The translations under genes were made by a program, and so were the position numbers. A stretch of 64,000 nt of DNA from Mycobacterium sp. NBC_00419 (GTDB lineage Bacteria; Actinomycetota; Actinomycetes; Mycobacteriales; Mycobacteriaceae), in NCBI RefSeq assembly GCF_036023875.1, contig NZ_CP107931.1:930001-994000 (forward strand). Direction: 5' to 3'. This document shows positions 1 through 13,743 of this stretch, piece by piece (within the stretch, counting starts at the first letter, position 1; every line of letters begins with the position of its first letter). The notes under the pieces were generated by a model. It was not told the DNA's origin, did not search any database, and saw nothing but the letters and a program-made list of their open reading frames with translations.

Positions 1-3000
1 ATCGTCGTGCTCGAGGCGCTGCCGCGGACGGTGAACGGCAAACTCGACATCGCGGCCCTGCCTGCGCCCGAGTACACCGACCTCAGCCACTACCGCGCCC
101 CGCTCTCACCGGTCGAGGAGGTACTGGCGGGGATCTATGCCGAGGTGCTGGGACTGGAGCGGGTGGGCGTCGACGACTCGTTCTTCGAGCTGGGCGGCGA
201 CAGCATCATGTCGATGCAGGTGGTGACCAGGGCGCGGGCGGCCGGCGTGCTATGCCGGCCGCGTGATCTGTTCAGCGAGCAGACCGTGGCCGGATTAGCC
301 AGGGTCGCCACGACTCTCAGTTCGGATGGTCCCGTCGACGAGGGCCTCGGGCCGGTGTCGCCCACCCCGATCATGCGCTGGCTGCACGCGGTGCCCGGCG
401 CGGTCGATCAGTTCAACCAAACGGTGGTCGTGCAGGCGCCGGACGGCGTCGGCGAGGCCGACGTGGCAATCCTGTTGCAGGCCTTGCTCGATCGCCACCC
501 GATGCTGAGGCTGCGCGTCGCCGATGACGGCGCCGGAGGCTGGTCGATGACGGTGCCCGAGCCGGGATCGATGCCCGCCACCCGGTGCCTGCGGGTGGTC
601 GAGGTCAGCTCCGATGCCACGCTCGCGTCGATGCGGTCGCAGTTGGATCCGCCGGCCGGCGTAATGCTCAGCGCACTGTGGATCACCACCACCCGGCAGC
701 TGGTGGTGATGATTCACCACCTGGCCGTCGACGGGGTGTCGTGGCGAATTCTGCTGGCGGACGTGAATCTCGCCTGGTCTCAGTACAGCAGCGGACGATC
801 GGTGGAATTGCCACCGGGTGGAACATCATTCGCGAGTTGGGCTGCGGTCCTGAATGACTACGCGCACACCGAGCAGGTGCTGGCGCAAGCGCGGTCCTGG
901 CAACGCGTCTGCGCGGTCCCGGCCGCGTTGCCCGCGATGGATCCCGCCAGGGATACCTATCTGAACGCCGGGCGGCTGTCGGTATCGCTGGACAGCGAGA
1001 CGACGCGCGCACTGCTGGGTGAGGTGCCCACGGCGTTTCATGCCGGGGTGCACGAGATTCTGTTGATCGCCTTCGGGTTGGCGTGGGCGCACTACCTGGG
1101 CGACACCGATTCCCCGATCGGCATCGACGTCGAAAGCCATGGGCGCCGCGATGATCTGGCCGACGGACTCGACCTCTCGCGGACGGTGGGCTGGTTCACC
1201 GCACAGCATCCGGTGTCGCTGTCCCTGGGCGGATTGTCCTGGGCCCACATCTCCTCCGGCGACGCCCAACTGGGCGCGGTGGTCAAGGACGCCAAGGAAC
1301 AGCTGCGGGCCGTGCCGGACGGCCTGACCTACGGACTGTTGCGCTACCTCAACCCCGATGTCGGATTGCCCGAGGCCGGGCCGTCGATCGGGTTCAACTA
1401 CCTCGGCCGGTTGGACTCGGCCGCAGCTGGCGGGGACGCCTGGCATACCAGCGCGCCAGAGGCGTCGGTGACCGCCGTGACGTCGGCGATCCCGATGGCG
1501 TTGATGCACACTGTCGACCTCAATGCCGTGACGGTCGACTCGGGCGACGGCCCACGGCTGCAAGCCAATTGGACCTGGGCGCCCTCGGTGCTGGATGAGA
1601 CCCAGATCAGCCACGTCAGCAGGCTGTGGTTCGAGGCGTTGGCCGGCCTGTGTGCCCACGTGCGATCCGGCGGAGGCGGCTTCACGCCGTCGGATGTCGC
1701 ACCGGCACGGCTGACCCAACTCCAGATCGACGAACTCGTCGCCGAGGGCGACGTCGCCGACATCGTGCCGCTGACCCCGATGCAGCAGGGGCTGCTCTTC
1801 CATTCCGGGATCGCGCACAGCGGCGACGACGTCTACGCGGTGCAGGTGAGCATCACGGTGACAGGTCCCCTGGATGCCGAGCGGCTGCGTGCGGCGCTCG
1901 ACACGGTGATCGCCCGCCACCCCAATCTGGCGGCACGGTTCTGCGAACGGTTCGACCAGCCCCTGCAGATCATCCCGGCCGATCCGGTGGCGGCATGGAA
2001 TTACGTCACGCCGGAGCCCAGCCTCGATGTCGACGAGCAGATCCAGCGGGTGTGCGCCGCCGAACGGCTCGCGGTGTGTGACCTGGCCCGGCCGCCGGCG
2101 TTCCGGGTCGCCCTGATCGGTCTCGGCCGGGATCGCCACCGGCTGGTCTTCACCAACCACCACATTGTGCTCGACGGCTGGTCGACCCCGATCCTGCTGC
2201 AGGAGGTGTTCGCCGCCTACCACGGGCAGCGGCTACCCGCCCCCGTCCCCTACCGCAGGTTCGTGACCTGGCTGGCCGACCGGGACCTCGACGCGGCCCG
2301 CACCGCGTGGCGCGAGACGCTGGCCGGCTTCGACACCCCGACCCTGGTCGGTCCACCGGAACTGCTGAGGCCGGGGCGCCCTGGCGTGGAATCCGCGCGG
2401 CTGTCCGCCGCCGCCACCCGCGCCGTCACCGAGCTCGCTCGCACGCACCACACCACCGTCAGCACCGTGCTGCAGGCCGCGTGGGCGGTCCTGTTGACCA
2501 CGTTGACCGGCCGGCACGACGTCGCGTTCGGCGTGCCGGTGTCCGGGCGACCGACCGAACTCCCCGGCGCTGCCGCCATGGTGGGTCTGCTCATCAATAC
2601 CGTTCCCGTGCGGGCGAACATCTCTGCGCAGACGTCCACCGCTGACCTGCTCGACCAGCTGCACAGGTCACACAACCAGACCCTCGAGCATCAGCACCTG
2701 GCCCTCAGCGACATTCACCGCATCACCGGCCACGAACGCCTCTTCGACACCCTCTTCGTCTACGAGAACTACCCGCTCGACACCGACCTGCTGCGCACTG
2801 CAGGCGATCTGGCCATCAGCGAGATCACCACTCGCGACTACACCCACTACCCGTTGACGGTGCAGGCCATGCCAGGCACGGAGCTGGGCTTCGGCGTCGA
2901 GTTCGATACCGATGTCTTCGACACCGACGCCATCCGGGCCATCATCGACCGGTTCACCCGGGTACTGACGGCCATGACGGTCGATCCGGCGCGGCCGCTC

Positions 3001-6000
3001 TCCTCGATCGACCTACTCGACGCCGATGAGCGTCATCGCCTGGGCGACTGGGGTAACCGCGTCGCGGCAACGGCGACCGACACCGCCGCGGTGTCGATTC
3101 CCCAGGCATTGGCCGCGCAGGTGGCCCGCACGCCCGACGCGGAAGCCGTGACCTGCGCGGGCACGTCGATGACCTACCGGCAGCTCGATGACACGTCGAA
3201 TCGGCTGGCACACCTGCTGGCTGACCACGGCGCCGGGCCCGGCGCGAATGTGGCGCTACTGCTTCCCCGCTGCACACAGGCGATTGTGGCCATGACCGCC
3301 GTGCTCAAGGCGGGCGCGGCGTATCTGCCGATCGACCCGGAATGGCCCACGGCCCGAGTCGAATTCATGCTGTCCGATGCCGCACCGGTCGCGGTGATCA
3401 CCACCGCTGCGCTGGTCGACCCGCTCGATGGGTCCGGTCTGCCGGTCATCGACGTCAGTGATCTCGAAGCCCCGCATATCCAGACCCACCCGGGCATCGC
3501 CCGTGCCGCGGTGGCTGCCGATGAGATCGCCTACGTCATCTACACATCCGGCACCACGGGCACCCCGAAGGGGGTGTCGGTCCCCCATCGCAACGTCACC
3601 CGGATGCTGGACTCACTGCGCACCGCGGTGCCACCGGCTGGGGTGTGGACCCAGTGCCACTCGAATGCCTTCGACTTCTCGGTGTGGGAGATCTGGGGTG
3701 CCCTGCTCGGCGGCGGACGGCTGGTGGTGGTCCCGGAGTCCGTCACCCGATCCCCTGATGACCTGCACGCATTACTGATCGCCGAACAGGTCAGCGTGTT
3801 GAGTCAGACACCCTCGGCGTTCTACGCACTGCAAGCCGTCGACGCGCTGGCGCCCGAGCCGGGTCGACAGCTGGCCCTCGACGCGGTGGTATTCGGCGGT
3901 GAAGCCCTTGAGCCACAGCGCCTTCGGAACTGGCTACACCGCCATCCGGACTCACCCATTCTGCTGAACATGTACGGCACCACCGAAACCACGGTGCACG
4001 CATCGTTGCGGGAGATCGCCGCCGACGACCTCGACCGCCGCGGCAGCCCGATCGGGGTTCCGTTGGCGCACCTGTCGTTCTTCGTTCTCGATGGGTGGCT
4101 ACGCCCGGTACCCGCCGGGGTGGTCGGAGAGTTGTATGTCGCCGGCGCCGGGGCCGGGTACGGGTATGTACGCCGAGCTGGATTGACTGCGTCGCGATTC
4201 GTGGCATGCCCGTTCGCGGGCCACGGATCCCGTATGTACCGCACCGGGGACCTCGTGCGGTGGGGCGCCGACGGCCAACTCCAGTACGTCGGCCGCGCCG
4301 ATGAGCAGGTCAAGATCCGCGGCTACCGCGTCGAGTTGGGTGAGATCGACAACGCCTTGCTGACATGCCCACAAGTCAGTCAGGCCGCCGCCACCGTCTA
4401 TCGCAACGAGGTCGGGGACGCCCACCTGATCGCCTATGTCACGCTCGACCACGGCGCAGCCGGCATCCGAGACACCGAGCAGGACGCCGACACCGTCGAA
4501 CAATGGCAACACGTCTACGACGAGCTCTACAGCGCCGAAACGGGATTGCCCGAATTCGGGATGGACTTCCGGGGCTGGAACAGCAGCCTGAGCGGCGATC
4601 CGATTCCACTCGAGGAGATGATCCAGTGGCGCGCAGCCACGGTGGATCGCATCCTGGCCCTGCAGCCACGGCGGGTGCTGGAGATCGGCGCGGGCTCGGG
4701 ACTGCTGCTGTCGCAGATCGCCCCCCACTGCGAACACTATGTCGCCACCGATGTTTCAGCGGTTGCGGTCGCCAACCTGGCCTACTCCCTGGAGCGCTTG
4801 GCGATCCCCTGGCGGGACCGCGTCGATCTGCTGACCCAACCGGCGCACGTGAGCACTGGTCTGCCACAGGGTTACTTCGACACGGTCATTCTCAACTCGG
4901 TCGTCCAGTACTTCCCGAGTGCGGACTACCTGGCCGACGTCATCAGCACTGCGATGGACCTGGTGGCGCCCGGGGGCAGGGTGTTCATCGGGGATATCCG
5001 CAACCACACCCTGCAGGGCGCGTTCCACACCGCTGTCGCCCTCGCGCACACCGCCTCCGACACCGCAGAGCTCCGGCACCGTGCCCGCCGCGCACAGGTC
5101 TCCGAATCCGAACTGTTGCTGGCACCAGAGTTCTTCACGCAGTGGGCAGCCGACCACCCCGCGGCGGCCGGGCTCGACATCCAAGTCAAGCGCGGATCGG
5201 CAGACAACGAACTCAACCGCTACCGCTATGACGTCGTCGTCCACACGTCGCCCACACCGGTGCGGACGATGGCGACCGCACCGGCCTGGCAGTGGACCCG
5301 ATGCGGGGATCTGGCCGGACTGCACACCGAGCTGACAAACTGGCGTCCCGACACCGTGCGCGTCACCGGAATCCCCCGCGCCGGACTGATCACCGACGTC
5401 CGGATCGAACACGCGCTCGCCGCCGGCCTGCCGCTGACCGATGCACTGGCCCGGGGCGCTGCACCCCCGGATGCCACCACCCCCGAAGACCTCTATCAAC
5501 TCGGCGACGACACCGGCTACCACGTCGCCGTCACCTGGGGTGCTGCACCCGGCACCCTCGATGCCGTTTTCCTGGATCGAACCGGTTCCGGGCAACGGCC
5601 ACCGCTGACCGACGTCTATCTGGCACACGCCGGGACTCGCCGGCGAGGCGCCCACGCCAACAGGCCGCACACCGACGCCGAGATCGGCGCGGTACGTGAG
5701 CAGTTGCGTGCGCGGTTGCCGGATTACATGGTGCCCAGGCAGATCATCGCGCTCGACGCGTTTCCGTTGACCTCTTCGGGCAAGCTTGATCGAGGTGCGT
5801 TGCCGGCGCCCGATTTCGAGGGTTCGGGGCGGTATCGGGCCCCTGGGGACGTGGTTGAGGAGATGCTGGCCGGTATCTACGCCCGGGTGCTGGGTGTGGA
5901 CCGGGTGGGGGTCGACGACTCGTTCTTCGATCTGGGTGGCGATTCGTTGTCGGCGATGCGGGTGATCGCTGCCGTCAATGCCGCTGTGGGTAGCGGTCTT

Positions 6001-9000
6001 TCGGTGCGCACGGTATTGGAGTCCCCCACGGTCGCTGAGCTGGCGTTGCGGGTCGGTGCCGATGGGGATCGGCACGAGCCGTTGGTGGCCGGCCCGCGCC
6101 CGGCGGTGGTTCCATTGTCGTTCGCGCAGAACCGGTTGTGGTTCCTCGACCAATTGCACGGCCATCTGCCGGTCTACAACATGGCGGTGGCGTTGCGGCT
6201 GTGCGGGGAACTCGATGCCGAGGCGTTGGGGTCGGCGCTGCGTGATGTGGTGGGCCGTCACGAGAGTCTGCGCACGGTGTTCTCGGCAGTCGGTGGGGTG
6301 CCCCAGCAGGTGGTGGTCCCCACCGAACAGGCCGATCTCGGTTGGCTGGTCATCGATGCCGGCGGCTGGCCGGCGGCCAGGCTGCAACGGGAAATCGACG
6401 AGATCACGCACTGCAGCTTCGACCTTGCGAACGATATTCCGCTGCGGGCGAGGCTCATACGGATCAGCGCCAAGGAGTCCGTGCTAATCATCGTGGTACA
6501 CCACATTGCCGCCGACGGCTGGTCGGTCGGTGTGCTGGCCGGTGATCTGGCGGTCGCGTACACCAACCGGAGCGCCGGACGCGCCCCAGACTGGGCCGCA
6601 CTGCCCGTCCAGTACGCCGACTACACGCTATGGCAGCGAACCCAATTGGGCGATCTGCACGATCCGGACAGCCTGATTGCCAGGCAGCTCGGCTTCTGGG
6701 AGCAGACCCTGGCCGGAATGCCCGAGCGCCTGGCGCTGCCTACCGATCGGCCCTATCCGCCAGTGGCGGATTACCGCGGCGCCAGTGTGACGGTGCAATG
6801 GCCGGCACCGTTGCAGCAGCGGATCGCAGAGGTGGCCCGCGAGCACAACGCCACCAGCTTCATGCTCATCCAGACCGCCCTGGCGATTCTGCTGTCCGCA
6901 GTGAGCTCCAGTTCCGATGTGGCAGTGGGCTTTCCGATCGCCGGTCGCAGGGACCCCGCGCTCGACGCGTTGGTCGGCTTCTTCGTCAACACCCTGGTGT
7001 TGCGGGTGGACCTGGCCGGCGATCCGACCGTCGCCGAGATCCTGGCCCAGGTACGGGCACGCAGCCTCGCAGCCTACGACCACCAGGACGTGCCCTTCGA
7101 AACGCTCGTCGAGCGGCTCAACCCGCCGCGCAGTCTGACCCACCATCCGCTCATCCAGGTGATGCTGGCCTGGCAGAACTTCACCCGTCACGACAACGAT
7201 CCGCACACCGGACCGGCCCTCGGCGATCTCCAGGTGAGCACCCTGCCCCTGCAAAGCCACACCGCCCGGATGGATCTGGCGTTCACCCTGGCCGAACAGT
7301 TCACCGATACCGGCTGGCCGGCCGGCATCGGCGGCACCGTCGAGTTCCGCACCGACGTCTACGACGCTGCCACCGTCGAAACGCTCATCGCGCGGCTACA
7401 CCGGATCCTGCGCGCCATCACCGCCGATGCCAACCAACGACTCTCATCGGTGGATCTGCTCGACGACACCGAACACCCCCGCATCGACCAGTGGACCAAC
7501 CGCACAGCACTGACCGACCCCGCACCCACCGCCGCCTCGATACCCACTGCACTGGCCGCCCAGACCGCCGCCAACGCCGACGTGGTAGCGCTGGTTCACC
7601 CCGACGGATCACTGACCTACGCGGAACTCGACCACGCATCAGATCAACTGGCCCACCGGCTGATCGACCTCGGTGCCGGCCCCGGAACCTACGTGGCCCT
7701 GCTCCTGCCGCGCGGCACCCGGGCCGTCGTGGCCATGACCGCAGTCCTCAAGACCGGCGCCGCCTACCTCCCCATCGACCCTGCCCTCCCCCCGGCGCGC
7801 GTCACCTTCATGCTCACCGACGCCAGCCCCGTCGCCGTCGTCACCACCACCGACCTACACCCGCAGCTCAGCGGCCACCCCCTGCCGATCATCGACATCG
7901 ACACCGCCCCGGCCGGCAACTGCCCCACCACCCCCCTGCCGAGTCCGGCGCCCGACGACATCGCCTACCTGATCTACACCTCGGGAACCACCGGGACACC
8001 CAAAGGCGTTGCCATCACGCACCGCAACGTCATCGCCCTGCTGGACTCACTGCGAGCCGAGGTGGCGCCGGCACAGGTGTGGTCGCAATGCCATTCGTAT
8101 GCCTTCGACTACTCCGTCTGGGAGATCTGGGGCGCCCTGCTGTCCGGCGGGCGGCTCGTGATCGTCCCCGAATCGGTGATCACCTCACCACCGGATCTGC
8201 ATGCCCTGCTGGCGGCCGAACACGTCACCGTTCTCAGCCAGACACCCTCGGCGTTCTATGCGCTGCAACCACACCTGGATGATCAGCTCGCGCTGGAGAC
8301 GGTGGTGTTCGGCGGTGAGGCACTTGACCCGGCGCGGCTGCGCACCGTGCTGGGTGAACACGGGCGCGCGCCGCGGCTGCTCAACATGTACGGCGCCACC
8401 GAGACCACCGTTCACGCCTCGCTGCGCGAGATCGTGGAGCGCGACGCCGAGGGCACCGCCAGCCCGGTTGGCGTGCCGCTGTCTCACCTCGGGCTCTTCG
8501 TTCTCGACCGCTTCCTGCGGCCGGTGTCCCCCGGTGTGGTGGGTGAGCTGTACATCGCCGGCGGCGGGGTCGGAGTTGGTTACTGGCGGCGCACCGGCCT
8601 GACCGCCACCCGCTTCGTCGCCTGCCCCTTCGGACCGCCCGGATCCCGGATGTACCGCACCGGCGACCTCGTGACCTGGCGCCCCGACGGACAATTGGAC
8701 TACCACGGCCGCGCCGACGACCAGGTCAAGATCCGCGGGTACCGCATCGAGGTCGGCGAAATCCAGGCCGCCCTCTGCCACATCGACGGAGTCACCGATG
8801 CCGTCGTCATCGCCCGCGAGGACCAGCCCGGCGACAAGCGCCTCGTCGCCTACATCACGGGACCAGCCGACTCCACCGCCATCCGCGACGCCCTGTCCGC
8901 CCAGCTCCCGTCCTACCTGGTCCCCGCCGCCGTCGTCATACTCGACGCGCTCCCCCGCACCATCAACGGCAAGCTCGACCGGGCTGCGCTGCCGGCACCC

Positions 9001-12000
9001 GGATACCAGCCACACAGCCACTACCGGGCACCGGTGACTCCGGTCGAGGAGATCCTGGCCGCCATCTATGCCCACGTCCTCGGGCTCGATCTGGTCGGAA
9101 CCGCCGACTCGTTCTTCGATCTGGGTGGCGATTCGCTATCGGCGATGCGGGTGATCGCGGCGGCCAATACTGCCTTGGGTAGCGGCCTTTCGGTCCGCAC
9201 GGTGTTGGAGGCCCCCACGGTTGCCGAGCTCGCCTTGCGGATCGGTGCCGATGGCGATCGGCTCGAACCCCTGGTGGCCGGCGAGCGCCCTGCGGTGGTC
9301 CCGTTGTCGTTCGCGCAGAGTCGGTTGTGGTTCATCGACCAGTTGCAGGGCCCGTCGCCGGTCTACAACCTGGCGGTGGCGTTGCGGTTGGGTGGTCCGC
9401 TCGACACTCAGGCGGTGCACGCGTCACTGGCTGATGTGGTGGCCAGGCACGAAGTGTTGCGCACGATATTCACGATGGTGCAGGGAGTTCCGCGACAGGT
9501 GGTGGTTCCGGCCGAGCAGGCTGACGCCGGCTGGGAGATCATCGATGCCGCCGGATGGCCGGTAACCCGCCTGGAGCAGGCCATCAACGACGCGGCCCGC
9601 TACAGTTTCGACCTCGCGGCGGAAATCCCCATTCGGACAACGCTGTTCCGGCTCGCCGAGGATGAGCACGTTCTGGTGATCACGGTGCACCACATCGCCG
9701 CAGACGGCTGGTCGGTCGGTGTGCTGGCCACCGACCTGGTCACCGCATACTCACGCCGGTGCACCGGCCGGGCCCCGGACTGGAACCCGTTGCCCGTGCA
9801 GTACGCCGATTACGCGCTGTGGCAGCGGCACGTTCTCGGCGATCCTGCCGACCCCGGCAGTCGGCGGGCCGCCCAGTTCGGGTTCTGGGAACAGGCGTTG
9901 GCCGGGATGCCCGAACGGGTGCAGCTGCCCACCGATCGGCCCTATCCGGCCGTTGCCGATCACCGCGGGGCCAGTGTGCCGGTGGACTGGCCGGCCGACC
10001 TGCAGCGGCGGGTGCGTGCAGTGGCCCGCGAGCACAACGCCACCAGCTTCATGGTCATCCAGGCCGCACTGGCGATGCTGTTGTCGCGGCTGAGTGCCAG
10101 TTCCGATGTGGCGGTGGGCTTCCCGATCTCCGGGCGCGGCGACCCCGCACTCGATGATCTGGTGGGGTTCTTCGTCAACACCCTGGTGCTGCGGGTGGAC
10201 CTGGCCGGCGACCCCACCGTTGCCGAGATCCTGGCCCAGGTACGGGCACGCAGCCTGGCCGCCTACGACCACCAGGACGTGCCCTTCGAGGTCCTCGTGG
10301 AACGACTCAACCCGCCCCGATCGCTCACCCATCACCCCCTCATCCAGGTCATGCTGGCCTGGCAGAACACCGCAGCGCCCACGGTGGAATCGAGTGATCT
10401 GCACATCACCGCCATGCCGTTGCAGACCACCACCGCACGCATGGATCTGTCGTTCTCGTTGGCCGAGCACCTCACCGAAACCGGGGAGCCGGCCGGGATC
10501 CGCGGCACGGTGGAGTTCCGCACCGACGTCTACGACGCCGCCAGCATCGAGACACTCACCGCGCGGCTCCAGAGCGTGCTGGCGGCCATCACTGCCGACC
10601 CCGGCGCCCGGCTGTCGTCACTGGAGCTGCTCGATACCGACGAACGCGCGCGGCTGACCCACTGGACCAACGCCGAGGAGCTGAGCCGGCCTGCGCCCGC
10701 GGCGGATTCGATCCCGGCCGTGCTCGCCGCGCAGGCCGCCCGCACACCCGATGCCGTAGCGCTGACCGAGGACGGACGCTCGTGGACCTACCGCGAACTC
10801 GACGAGGCCTCAAACCGGTTGGCACACCTGCTGTCCGGGCAGGGCGCCGGTCCGGGTACGACCGTGGCGCTGCTGTTCGGCCGCGGCAGCGATGCCATCG
10901 TGGCGATGACGGCGGTGCTCAAGACCGGGGCGGCCTACCTACCCGTCGATCCCGTGCTGCCCGCCGCCCGCATCGACTTCATGCTGACCGACGCCGCCCC
11001 GATCGCCGCCGTCACCACCACGACCCTGGCCCACCATCTTCAGCACCGCGACATCGCGGTCATCAACGTCGACGACCCGCACATCGCCGGCCACACCGCC
11101 ACGGCGCTGCCGACACCACACCCCGACGCCGTCGCCTATCTGATCTACACCTCGGGGACCACCGGGACACCCAAGGGCGTTGCCATCACGCACCGCAACG
11201 TCACAACCTTGCTGGACTCACTACGTGCCGAGGTGGCACCGGGACAGGTGTGGGCGCAATGCCATTCCTACGCCTTCGATTTCTCGGTGTGGGAGATCTG
11301 GGGCGCACTGCTGTCCGGCGGACGACTGGTCGTGGTGCCGGAGGCGGTGACGGCCTCACCGGTGGACCTGCACGCACTGCTGGGCGCCGAGCACGTCGAG
11401 GTGCTCAGCCAGACCCCGTCGGCTTTCGACGCCTTGCACACCGAACTCGACGATCAGCTGTCGCTACACACGGTGGTGTTCGGCGGCGAAGCACTTGAAC
11501 CGCAGCGGTTTCGGACCTGGCTCCAGGACCGGCAGCGGCCACCGCGCCTAATCAACATGTACGGCACCACCGAGACGACCGTGCACGCGTCGCTGCGGCC
11601 GATCACCATCGCGGACACCCGGTCCCCTGCCAGCCCGATCGGGGTCCCCATGACCCATCTCGGGTTCTTCGTACTGGACAGGTTCCTGCAACCGGTTCCC
11701 GCCGGGGTGGTCGGCGAACTCTATATCGCGGGCCATGGCGTCGGACTCGGGTACTGGCAGCGCAGCGGCCTGACCGCAACACGGTTCGTCGCCTGCCCCT
11801 TCGCAGCGCCCGGCACCCGGATGTACCGCACCGGAGATCTGGTCTCCTGGCGCCCCGACGGGCAACTCGACTACCACGGCCGCGCCGATGACCAGGTCAA
11901 GATCCGCGGCTACCGCATCGAACTCGGCGAAGTCCACACCGCACTCACCGACATCGACGGCGTCGACCAGGCCGTCGTCCTCACCCGCGAGGACCACCCC

Positions 12001-13743
12001 GGGCACCCCCGACTGGTCGCCTACGTCACCGGCACGGCTGATCCCGCACAGATACGCACCCGACTGGCCCAGCGACTGCCCGCCTACATGGTCCCGTCGG
12101 CCGTCGTGGCGGTACCGGCAATCCCGTTGACGCCCAACGGCAAACTCGACCGGCGTGCGCTACCGGCACCGGCGTATCAGCCCGTCGACACCTACCGCGC
12201 CCCCGCCACTCCCGTCGAGGAAGTCCTCGCCGACGTCTACGCCCACACCCTGGCACTCGACCGCGTCGGCACCGACGACTCCTTCTTCGACCTCGGTGGC
12301 GACTCCCTGTCCGCGATGCGCGTCATCGCGGCCATCAACACCACGCTCAACACCCGGCTAGCCGTCCGCACCCTGTTCGACGCACCGTCGGTCCGAGCCC
12401 TGAGCCGTCAGCTGAGCAGCCAATCCGATTGCGGCGAGACGCTCTTCACCTCGGTGCACGGCCGGGACACCGCCCGGCTGCACGCAGCGGACCTCACGCT
12501 GGACAAGTTCATCGACGCCCCCACCCTGGCCGGTGCGCCGGAGCTGTCCGGCCCGAGCGGTGAGGTGCGCACAGTGCTGCTGACCGGGGCGACCGGGTTC
12601 CTCGGGCGCTACCTTGCCCTGGACTGGCTGCAGCGCATGCAGTCGGTCGGCGGGACACTGATCTGCCTGGTGCGCGGCAAGTCCGACGACGATGCGCACC
12701 ACCGCCTCGCCTCCGTTTTCGACAGCGGTGACCCAGACCTGCTGCGGCACTTCCAGACGATGGCCGCCGACCATCTCGAGGTGCTCGCCGGAGACAAGGG
12801 CGACGCCGGTCTCGGACTGGACCAGCAGACCTGGCAGCGGCTGGCCGACACCGTGGACCTGATCGTCGACTGCGCGGCCCTGGTCAACGGGGTGCTGCCG
12901 TACAGCGAATTCTTCGGCCCCAACGTCGTCGGCACCGCCGAGCTGATCCGGCTCGCCCTGACCACCAAGCTCAAGTACGTCAGCTACGTCTCGACAGCCA
13001 ACGTCGGCGATCAGATCGAACCGTCGCAGTTCACCGAGGACGCCGACATCCGTGTCATCAGCCCCACCCGGACCCTCGACGACACCGCGGCCAACGGATA
13101 CGGCAACAGCAAGTGGGCGGGCGAGGTGCTGCTGCGCGAGGCACACGACCTGTGCCGGCTTCCCGTGGCCGTCTTCCGCTGCGGCATGATCCTGGCCGAC
13201 CCGGCCTACACCGGCCAGCTCAACGTGACCGACGGATTCACCCGGGGCGTGCTGAGCGTGGTGGCCACCGGTATCGCACCGGCCTCCTTCTACGCACTCG
13301 ATGCCGACGGCAATCGCCAGCGCGCCCACTATGACGGGCTACCGGTGACGTTCGTCGCCGAATCGATTGCCACGCTGGGCGCCCCGCAGGGCGGGTTCGA
13401 GACCTACCACGTGATGAATCCGCACGACGACGGCATCGGGGTCGACGAGTTCGTCGACTGGCTGGTGGAGGCCGGCTACCCGATCACGCGCATCAGCGAC
13501 TTCGGGGAGTGGTTGGCGCGGTTCGAGGCCGCCCTGCGCGACCTGCCCGACCGACAGCGCCAGCACTCGGCGCTGCAGCTGGTGCTCTCGCGCGGCGCCG
13601 AGACGTTGCAGCCCGCCGAGCCGATCCGCGGCTCCCGCTCGACGACGGAGAAGTTCCGTGCGGCGGTGCCCGATATTCCGCACGTCTCGGCGTCGATGAT
13701 CGTCAAGTACGTCACCGACCTGCAACTGCTCGGGCTGCTCTGA
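1..13743 (+). CDS. Non-ribosomal peptide synthetase with terminal reductase (5' end outside window)
   Basis: The reading frame is open from base 1, so the start lies to the left. Order seen: the end of an A domain (NGKLD, nt 34-48), PCP (LGGDSI, Ser at 202-204), epimerization domain (HHLAVDG 715-735, then RTVGWFT and FNYLG motifs), a condensation domain (HHIVLDG 2158-2178), an A domain (core at 3541) interrupted by a SAM methyltransferase (LEIGAGSG near 4678; NSVVQYFP near 4890), PCP (Ser 5944), C (HHIAADG 6499-6519), A, PCP (Ser 9133), C (9688-9708), A, PCP (Ser 12304), and a thioester reductase (TGATGFLG near 12580; YGNSK near 13096). By motif alignment the three complete A domains read DFWSVGMVHK, DYWSVGMVHK and DFWSVGMVHK, close to the Thr code DFWNIGMVHK. 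Inference: a peptide X(D)-N-methyl-Thr-Thr-Thr released reductively as aldehyde or alcohol. The stop overlaps the ABC exporter start (TGATG). Confidence 0.95.
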   Translation: MVVLEALPRTVNGKLDIAALPAPEYTDLSHYRAPLSPVEEVLAGIYAEVLGLERVGVDDSFFELGGDSIMSMQVVTRARAAGVLCRPRDLFSEQTVAGLARVATTLSSDGPVDEGLGPVSPTPIMRWLHAVPGAVDQFNQTVVVQAPDGVGEADVAILLQALLDRHPMLRLRVADDGAGGWSMTVPEPGSMPATRCLRVVEVSSDATLASMRSQLDPPAGVMLSALWITTTRQLVVMIHHLAVDGVSWRILLADVNLAWSQYSSGRSVELPPGGTSFASWAAVLNDYAHTEQVLAQARSWQRVCAVPAALPAMDPARDTYLNAGRLSVSLDSETTRALLGEVPTAFHAGVHEILLIAFGLAWAHYLGDTDSPIGIDVESHGRRDDLADGLDLSRTVGWFTAQHPVSLSLGGLSWAHISSGDAQLGAVVKDAKEQLRAVPDGLTYGLLRYLNPDVGLPEAGPSIGFNYLGRLDSAAAGGDAWHTSAPEASVTAVTSAIPMALMHTVDLNAVTVDSGDGPRLQANWTWAPSVLDETQISHVSRLWFEALAGLCAHVRSGGGGFTPSDVAPARLTQLQIDELVAEGDVADIVPLTPMQQGLLFHSGIAHSGDDVYAVQVSITVTGPLDAERLRAALDTVIARHPNLAARFCERFDQPLQIIPADPVAAWNYVTPEPSLDVDEQIQRVCAAERLAVCDLARPPAFRVALIGLGRDRHRLVFTNHHIVLDGWSTPILLQEVFAAYHGQRLPAPVPYRRFVTWLADRDLDAARTAWRETLAGFDTPTLVGPPELLRPGRPGVESARLSAAATRAVTELARTHHTTVSTVLQAAWAVLLTTLTGRHDVAFGVPVSGRPTELPGAAAMVGLLINTVPVRANISAQTSTADLLDQLHRSHNQTLEHQHLALSDIHRITGHERLFDTLFVYENYPLDTDLLRTAGDLAISEITTRDYTHYPLTVQAMPGTELGFGVEFDTDVFDTDAIRAIIDRFTRVLTAMTVDPARPLSSIDLLDADERHRLGDWGNRVAATATDTAAVSIPQALAAQVARTPDAEAVTCAGTSMTYRQLDDTSNRLAHLLADHGAGPGANVALLLPRCTQAIVAMTAVLKAGAAYLPIDPEWPTARVEFMLSDAAPVAVITTAALVDPLDGSGLPVIDVSDLEAPHIQTHPGIARAAVAADEIAYVIYTSGTTGTPKGVSVPHRNVTRMLDSLRTAVPPAGVWTQCHSNAFDFSVWEIWGALLGGGRLVVVPESVTRSPDDLHALLIAEQVSVLSQTPSAFYALQAVDALAPEPGRQLALDAVVFGGEALEPQRLRNWLHRHPDSPILLNMYGTTETTVHASLREIAADDLDRRGSPIGVPLAHLSFFVLDGWLRPVPAGVVGELYVAGAGAGYGYVRRAGLTASRFVACPFAGHGSRMYRTGDLVRWGADGQLQYVGRADEQVKIRGYRVELGEIDNALLTCPQVSQAAATVYRNEVGDAHLIAYVTLDHGAAGIRDTEQDADTVEQWQHVYDELYSAETGLPEFGMDFRGWNSSLSGDPIPLEEMIQWRAATVDRILALQPRRVLEIGAGSGLLLSQIAPHCEHYVATDVSAVAVANLAYSLERLAIPWRDRVDLLTQPAHVSTGLPQGYFDTVILNSVVQYFPSADYLADVISTAMDLVAPGGRVFIGDIRNHTLQGAFHTAVALAHTASDTAELRHRARRAQVSESELLLAPEFFTQWAADHPAAAGLDIQVKRGSADNELNRYRYDVVVHTSPTPVRTMATAPAWQWTRCGDLAGLHTELTNWRPDTVRVTGIPRAGLITDVRIEHALAAGLPLTDALARGAAPPDATTPEDLYQLGDDTGYHVAVTWGAAPGTLDAVFLDRTGSGQRPPLTDVYLAHAGTRRRGAHANRPHTDAEIGAVREQLRARLPDYMVPRQIIALDAFPLTSSGKLDRGALPAPDFEGSGRYRAPGDVVEEMLAGIYARVLGVDRVGVDDSFFDLGGDSLSAMRVIAAVNAAVGSGLSVRTVLESPTVAELALRVGADGDRHEPLVAGPRPAVVPLSFAQNRLWFLDQLHGHLPVYNMAVALRLCGELDAEALGSALRDVVGRHESLRTVFSAVGGVPQQVVVPTEQADLGWLVIDAGGWPAARLQREIDEITHCSFDLANDIPLRARLIRISAKESVLIIVVHHIAADGWSVGVLAGDLAVAYTNRSAGRAPDWAALPVQYADYTLWQRTQLGDLHDPDSLIARQLGFWEQTLAGMPERLALPTDRPYPPVADYRGASVTVQWPAPLQQRIAEVAREHNATSFMLIQTALAILLSAVSSSSDVAVGFPIAGRRDPALDALVGFFVNTLVLRVDLAGDPTVAEILAQVRARSLAAYDHQDVPFETLVERLNPPRSLTHHPLIQVMLAWQNFTRHDNDPHTGPALGDLQVSTLPLQSHTARMDLAFTLAEQFTDTGWPAGIGGTVEFRTDVYDAATVETLIARLHRILRAITADANQRLSSVDLLDDTEHPRIDQWTNRTALTDPAPTAASIPTALAAQTAANADVVALVHPDGSLTYAELDHASDQLAHRLIDLGAGPGTYVALLLPRGTRAVVAMTAVLKTGAAYLPIDPALPPARVTFMLTDASPVAVVTTTDLHPQLSGHPLPIIDIDTAPAGNCPTTPLPSPAPDDIAYLIYTSGTTGTPKGVAITHRNVIALLDSLRAEVAPAQVWSQCHSYAFDYSVWEIWGALLSGGRLVIVPESVITSPPDLHALLAAEHVTVLSQTPSAFYALQPHLDDQLALETVVFGGEALDPARLRTVLGEHGRAPRLLNMYGATETTVHASLREIVERDAEGTASPVGVPLSHLGLFVLDRFLRPVSPGVVGELYIAGGGVGVGYWRRTGLTATRFVACPFGPPGSRMYRTGDLVTWRPDGQLDYHGRADDQVKIRGYRIEVGEIQAALCHIDGVTDAVVIAREDQPGDKRLVAYITGPADSTAIRDALSAQLPSYLVPAAVVILDALPRTINGKLDRAALPAPGYQPHSHYRAPVTPVEEILAAIYAHVLGLDLVGTADSFFDLGGDSLSAMRVIAAANTALGSGLSVRTVLEAPTVAELALRIGADGDRLEPLVAGERPAVVPLSFAQSRLWFIDQLQGPSPVYNLAVALRLGGPLDTQAVHASLADVVARHEVLRTIFTMVQGVPRQVVVPAEQADAGWEIIDAAGWPVTRLEQAINDAARYSFDLAAEIPIRTTLFRLAEDEHVLVITVHHIAADGWSVGVLATDLVTAYSRRCTGRAPDWNPLPVQYADYALWQRHVLGDPADPGSRRAAQFGFWEQALAGMPERVQLPTDRPYPAVADHRGASVPVDWPADLQRRVRAVAREHNATSFMVIQAALAMLLSRLSASSDVAVGFPISGRGDPALDDLVGFFVNTLVLRVDLAGDPTVAEILAQVRARSLAAYDHQDVPFEVLVERLNPPRSLTHHPLIQVMLAWQNTAAPTVESSDLHITAMPLQTTTARMDLSFSLAEHLTETGEPAGIRGTVEFRTDVYDAASIETLTARLQSVLAAITADPGARLSSLELLDTDERARLTHWTNAEELSRPAPAADSIPAVLAAQAARTPDAVALTEDGRSWTYRELDEASNRLAHLLSGQGAGPGTTVALLFGRGSDAIVAMTAVLKTGAAYLPVDPVLPAARIDFMLTDAAPIAAVTTTTLAHHLQHRDIAVINVDDPHIAGHTATALPTPHPDAVAYLIYTSGTTGTPKGVAITHRNVTTLLDSLRAEVAPGQVWAQCHSYAFDFSVWEIWGALLSGGRLVVVPEAVTASPVDLHALLGAEHVEVLSQTPSAFDALHTELDDQLSLHTVVFGGEALEPQRFRTWLQDRQRPPRLINMYGTTETTVHASLRPITIADTRSPASPIGVPMTHLGFFVLDRFLQPVPAGVVGELYIAGHGVGLGYWQRSGLTATRFVACPFAAPGTRMYRTGDLVSWRPDGQLDYHGRADDQVKIRGYRIELGEVHTALTDIDGVDQAVVLTREDHPGHPRLVAYVTGTADPAQIRTRLAQRLPAYMVPSAVVAVPAIPLTPNGKLDRRALPAPAYQPVDTYRAPATPVEEVLADVYAHTLALDRVGTDDSFFDLGGDSLSAMRVIAAINTTLNTRLAVRTLFDAPSVRALSRQLSSQSDCGETLFTSVHGRDTARLHAADLTLDKFIDAPTLAGAPELSGPSGEVRTVLLTGATGFLGRYLALDWLQRMQSVGGTLICLVRGKSDDDAHHRLASVFDSGDPDLLRHFQTMAADHLEVLAGDKGDAGLGLDQQTWQRLADTVDLIVDCAALVNGVLPYSEFFGPNVVGTAELIRLALTTKLKYVSYVSTANVGDQIEPSQFTEDADIRVISPTRTLDDTAANGYGNSKWAGEVLLREAHDLCRLPVAVFRCGMILADPAYTGQLNVTDGFTRGVLSVVATGIAPASFYALDADGNRQRAHYDGLPVTFVAESIATLGAPQGGFETYHVMNPHDDGIGVDEFVDWLVEAGYPITRISDFGEWLARFEAALRDLPDRQRQHSALQLVLSRGAETLQPAEPIRGSRSTTEKFRAAVPDIPHVSASMIVKYVTDLQLLGLL
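5917..7179 (+). repeat. Internal module repeat, copy 1 (PCP-C of the third visible module)
   Basis: This stretch runs in register with 9106-10368 at a constant offset of 3189 bases. The PCP serine, the HHIAADG motif and the [10 protein letters not shown] block all sit at that offset, so there is no net insertion or deletion. Long runs look nearly identical by eye, for example around 7020-7100 versus 10209-10289. Confidence 0.8.
9106..10368 (+). repeat. Internal module repeat, copy 2 (PCP-C of the fourth visible module)
   Basis: Partner of 5917-7179 at an offset of 3189 bases. The fourth PCP (Ser at 12304) lies 3171 bases after the third, so the following A domain has changed length slightly while the C domain has not. 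The pattern fits module duplication or gene conversion within one synthetase. Confidence 0.8.

Noticed and set aside
826..2223. Long open frame (465 codons) on the minus strand within the NRPS
   Set aside because: It lies opposite clear E and C domain motifs and its translation is Arg/Gly/His/Gln-rich without domains. It is a high-GC shadow.
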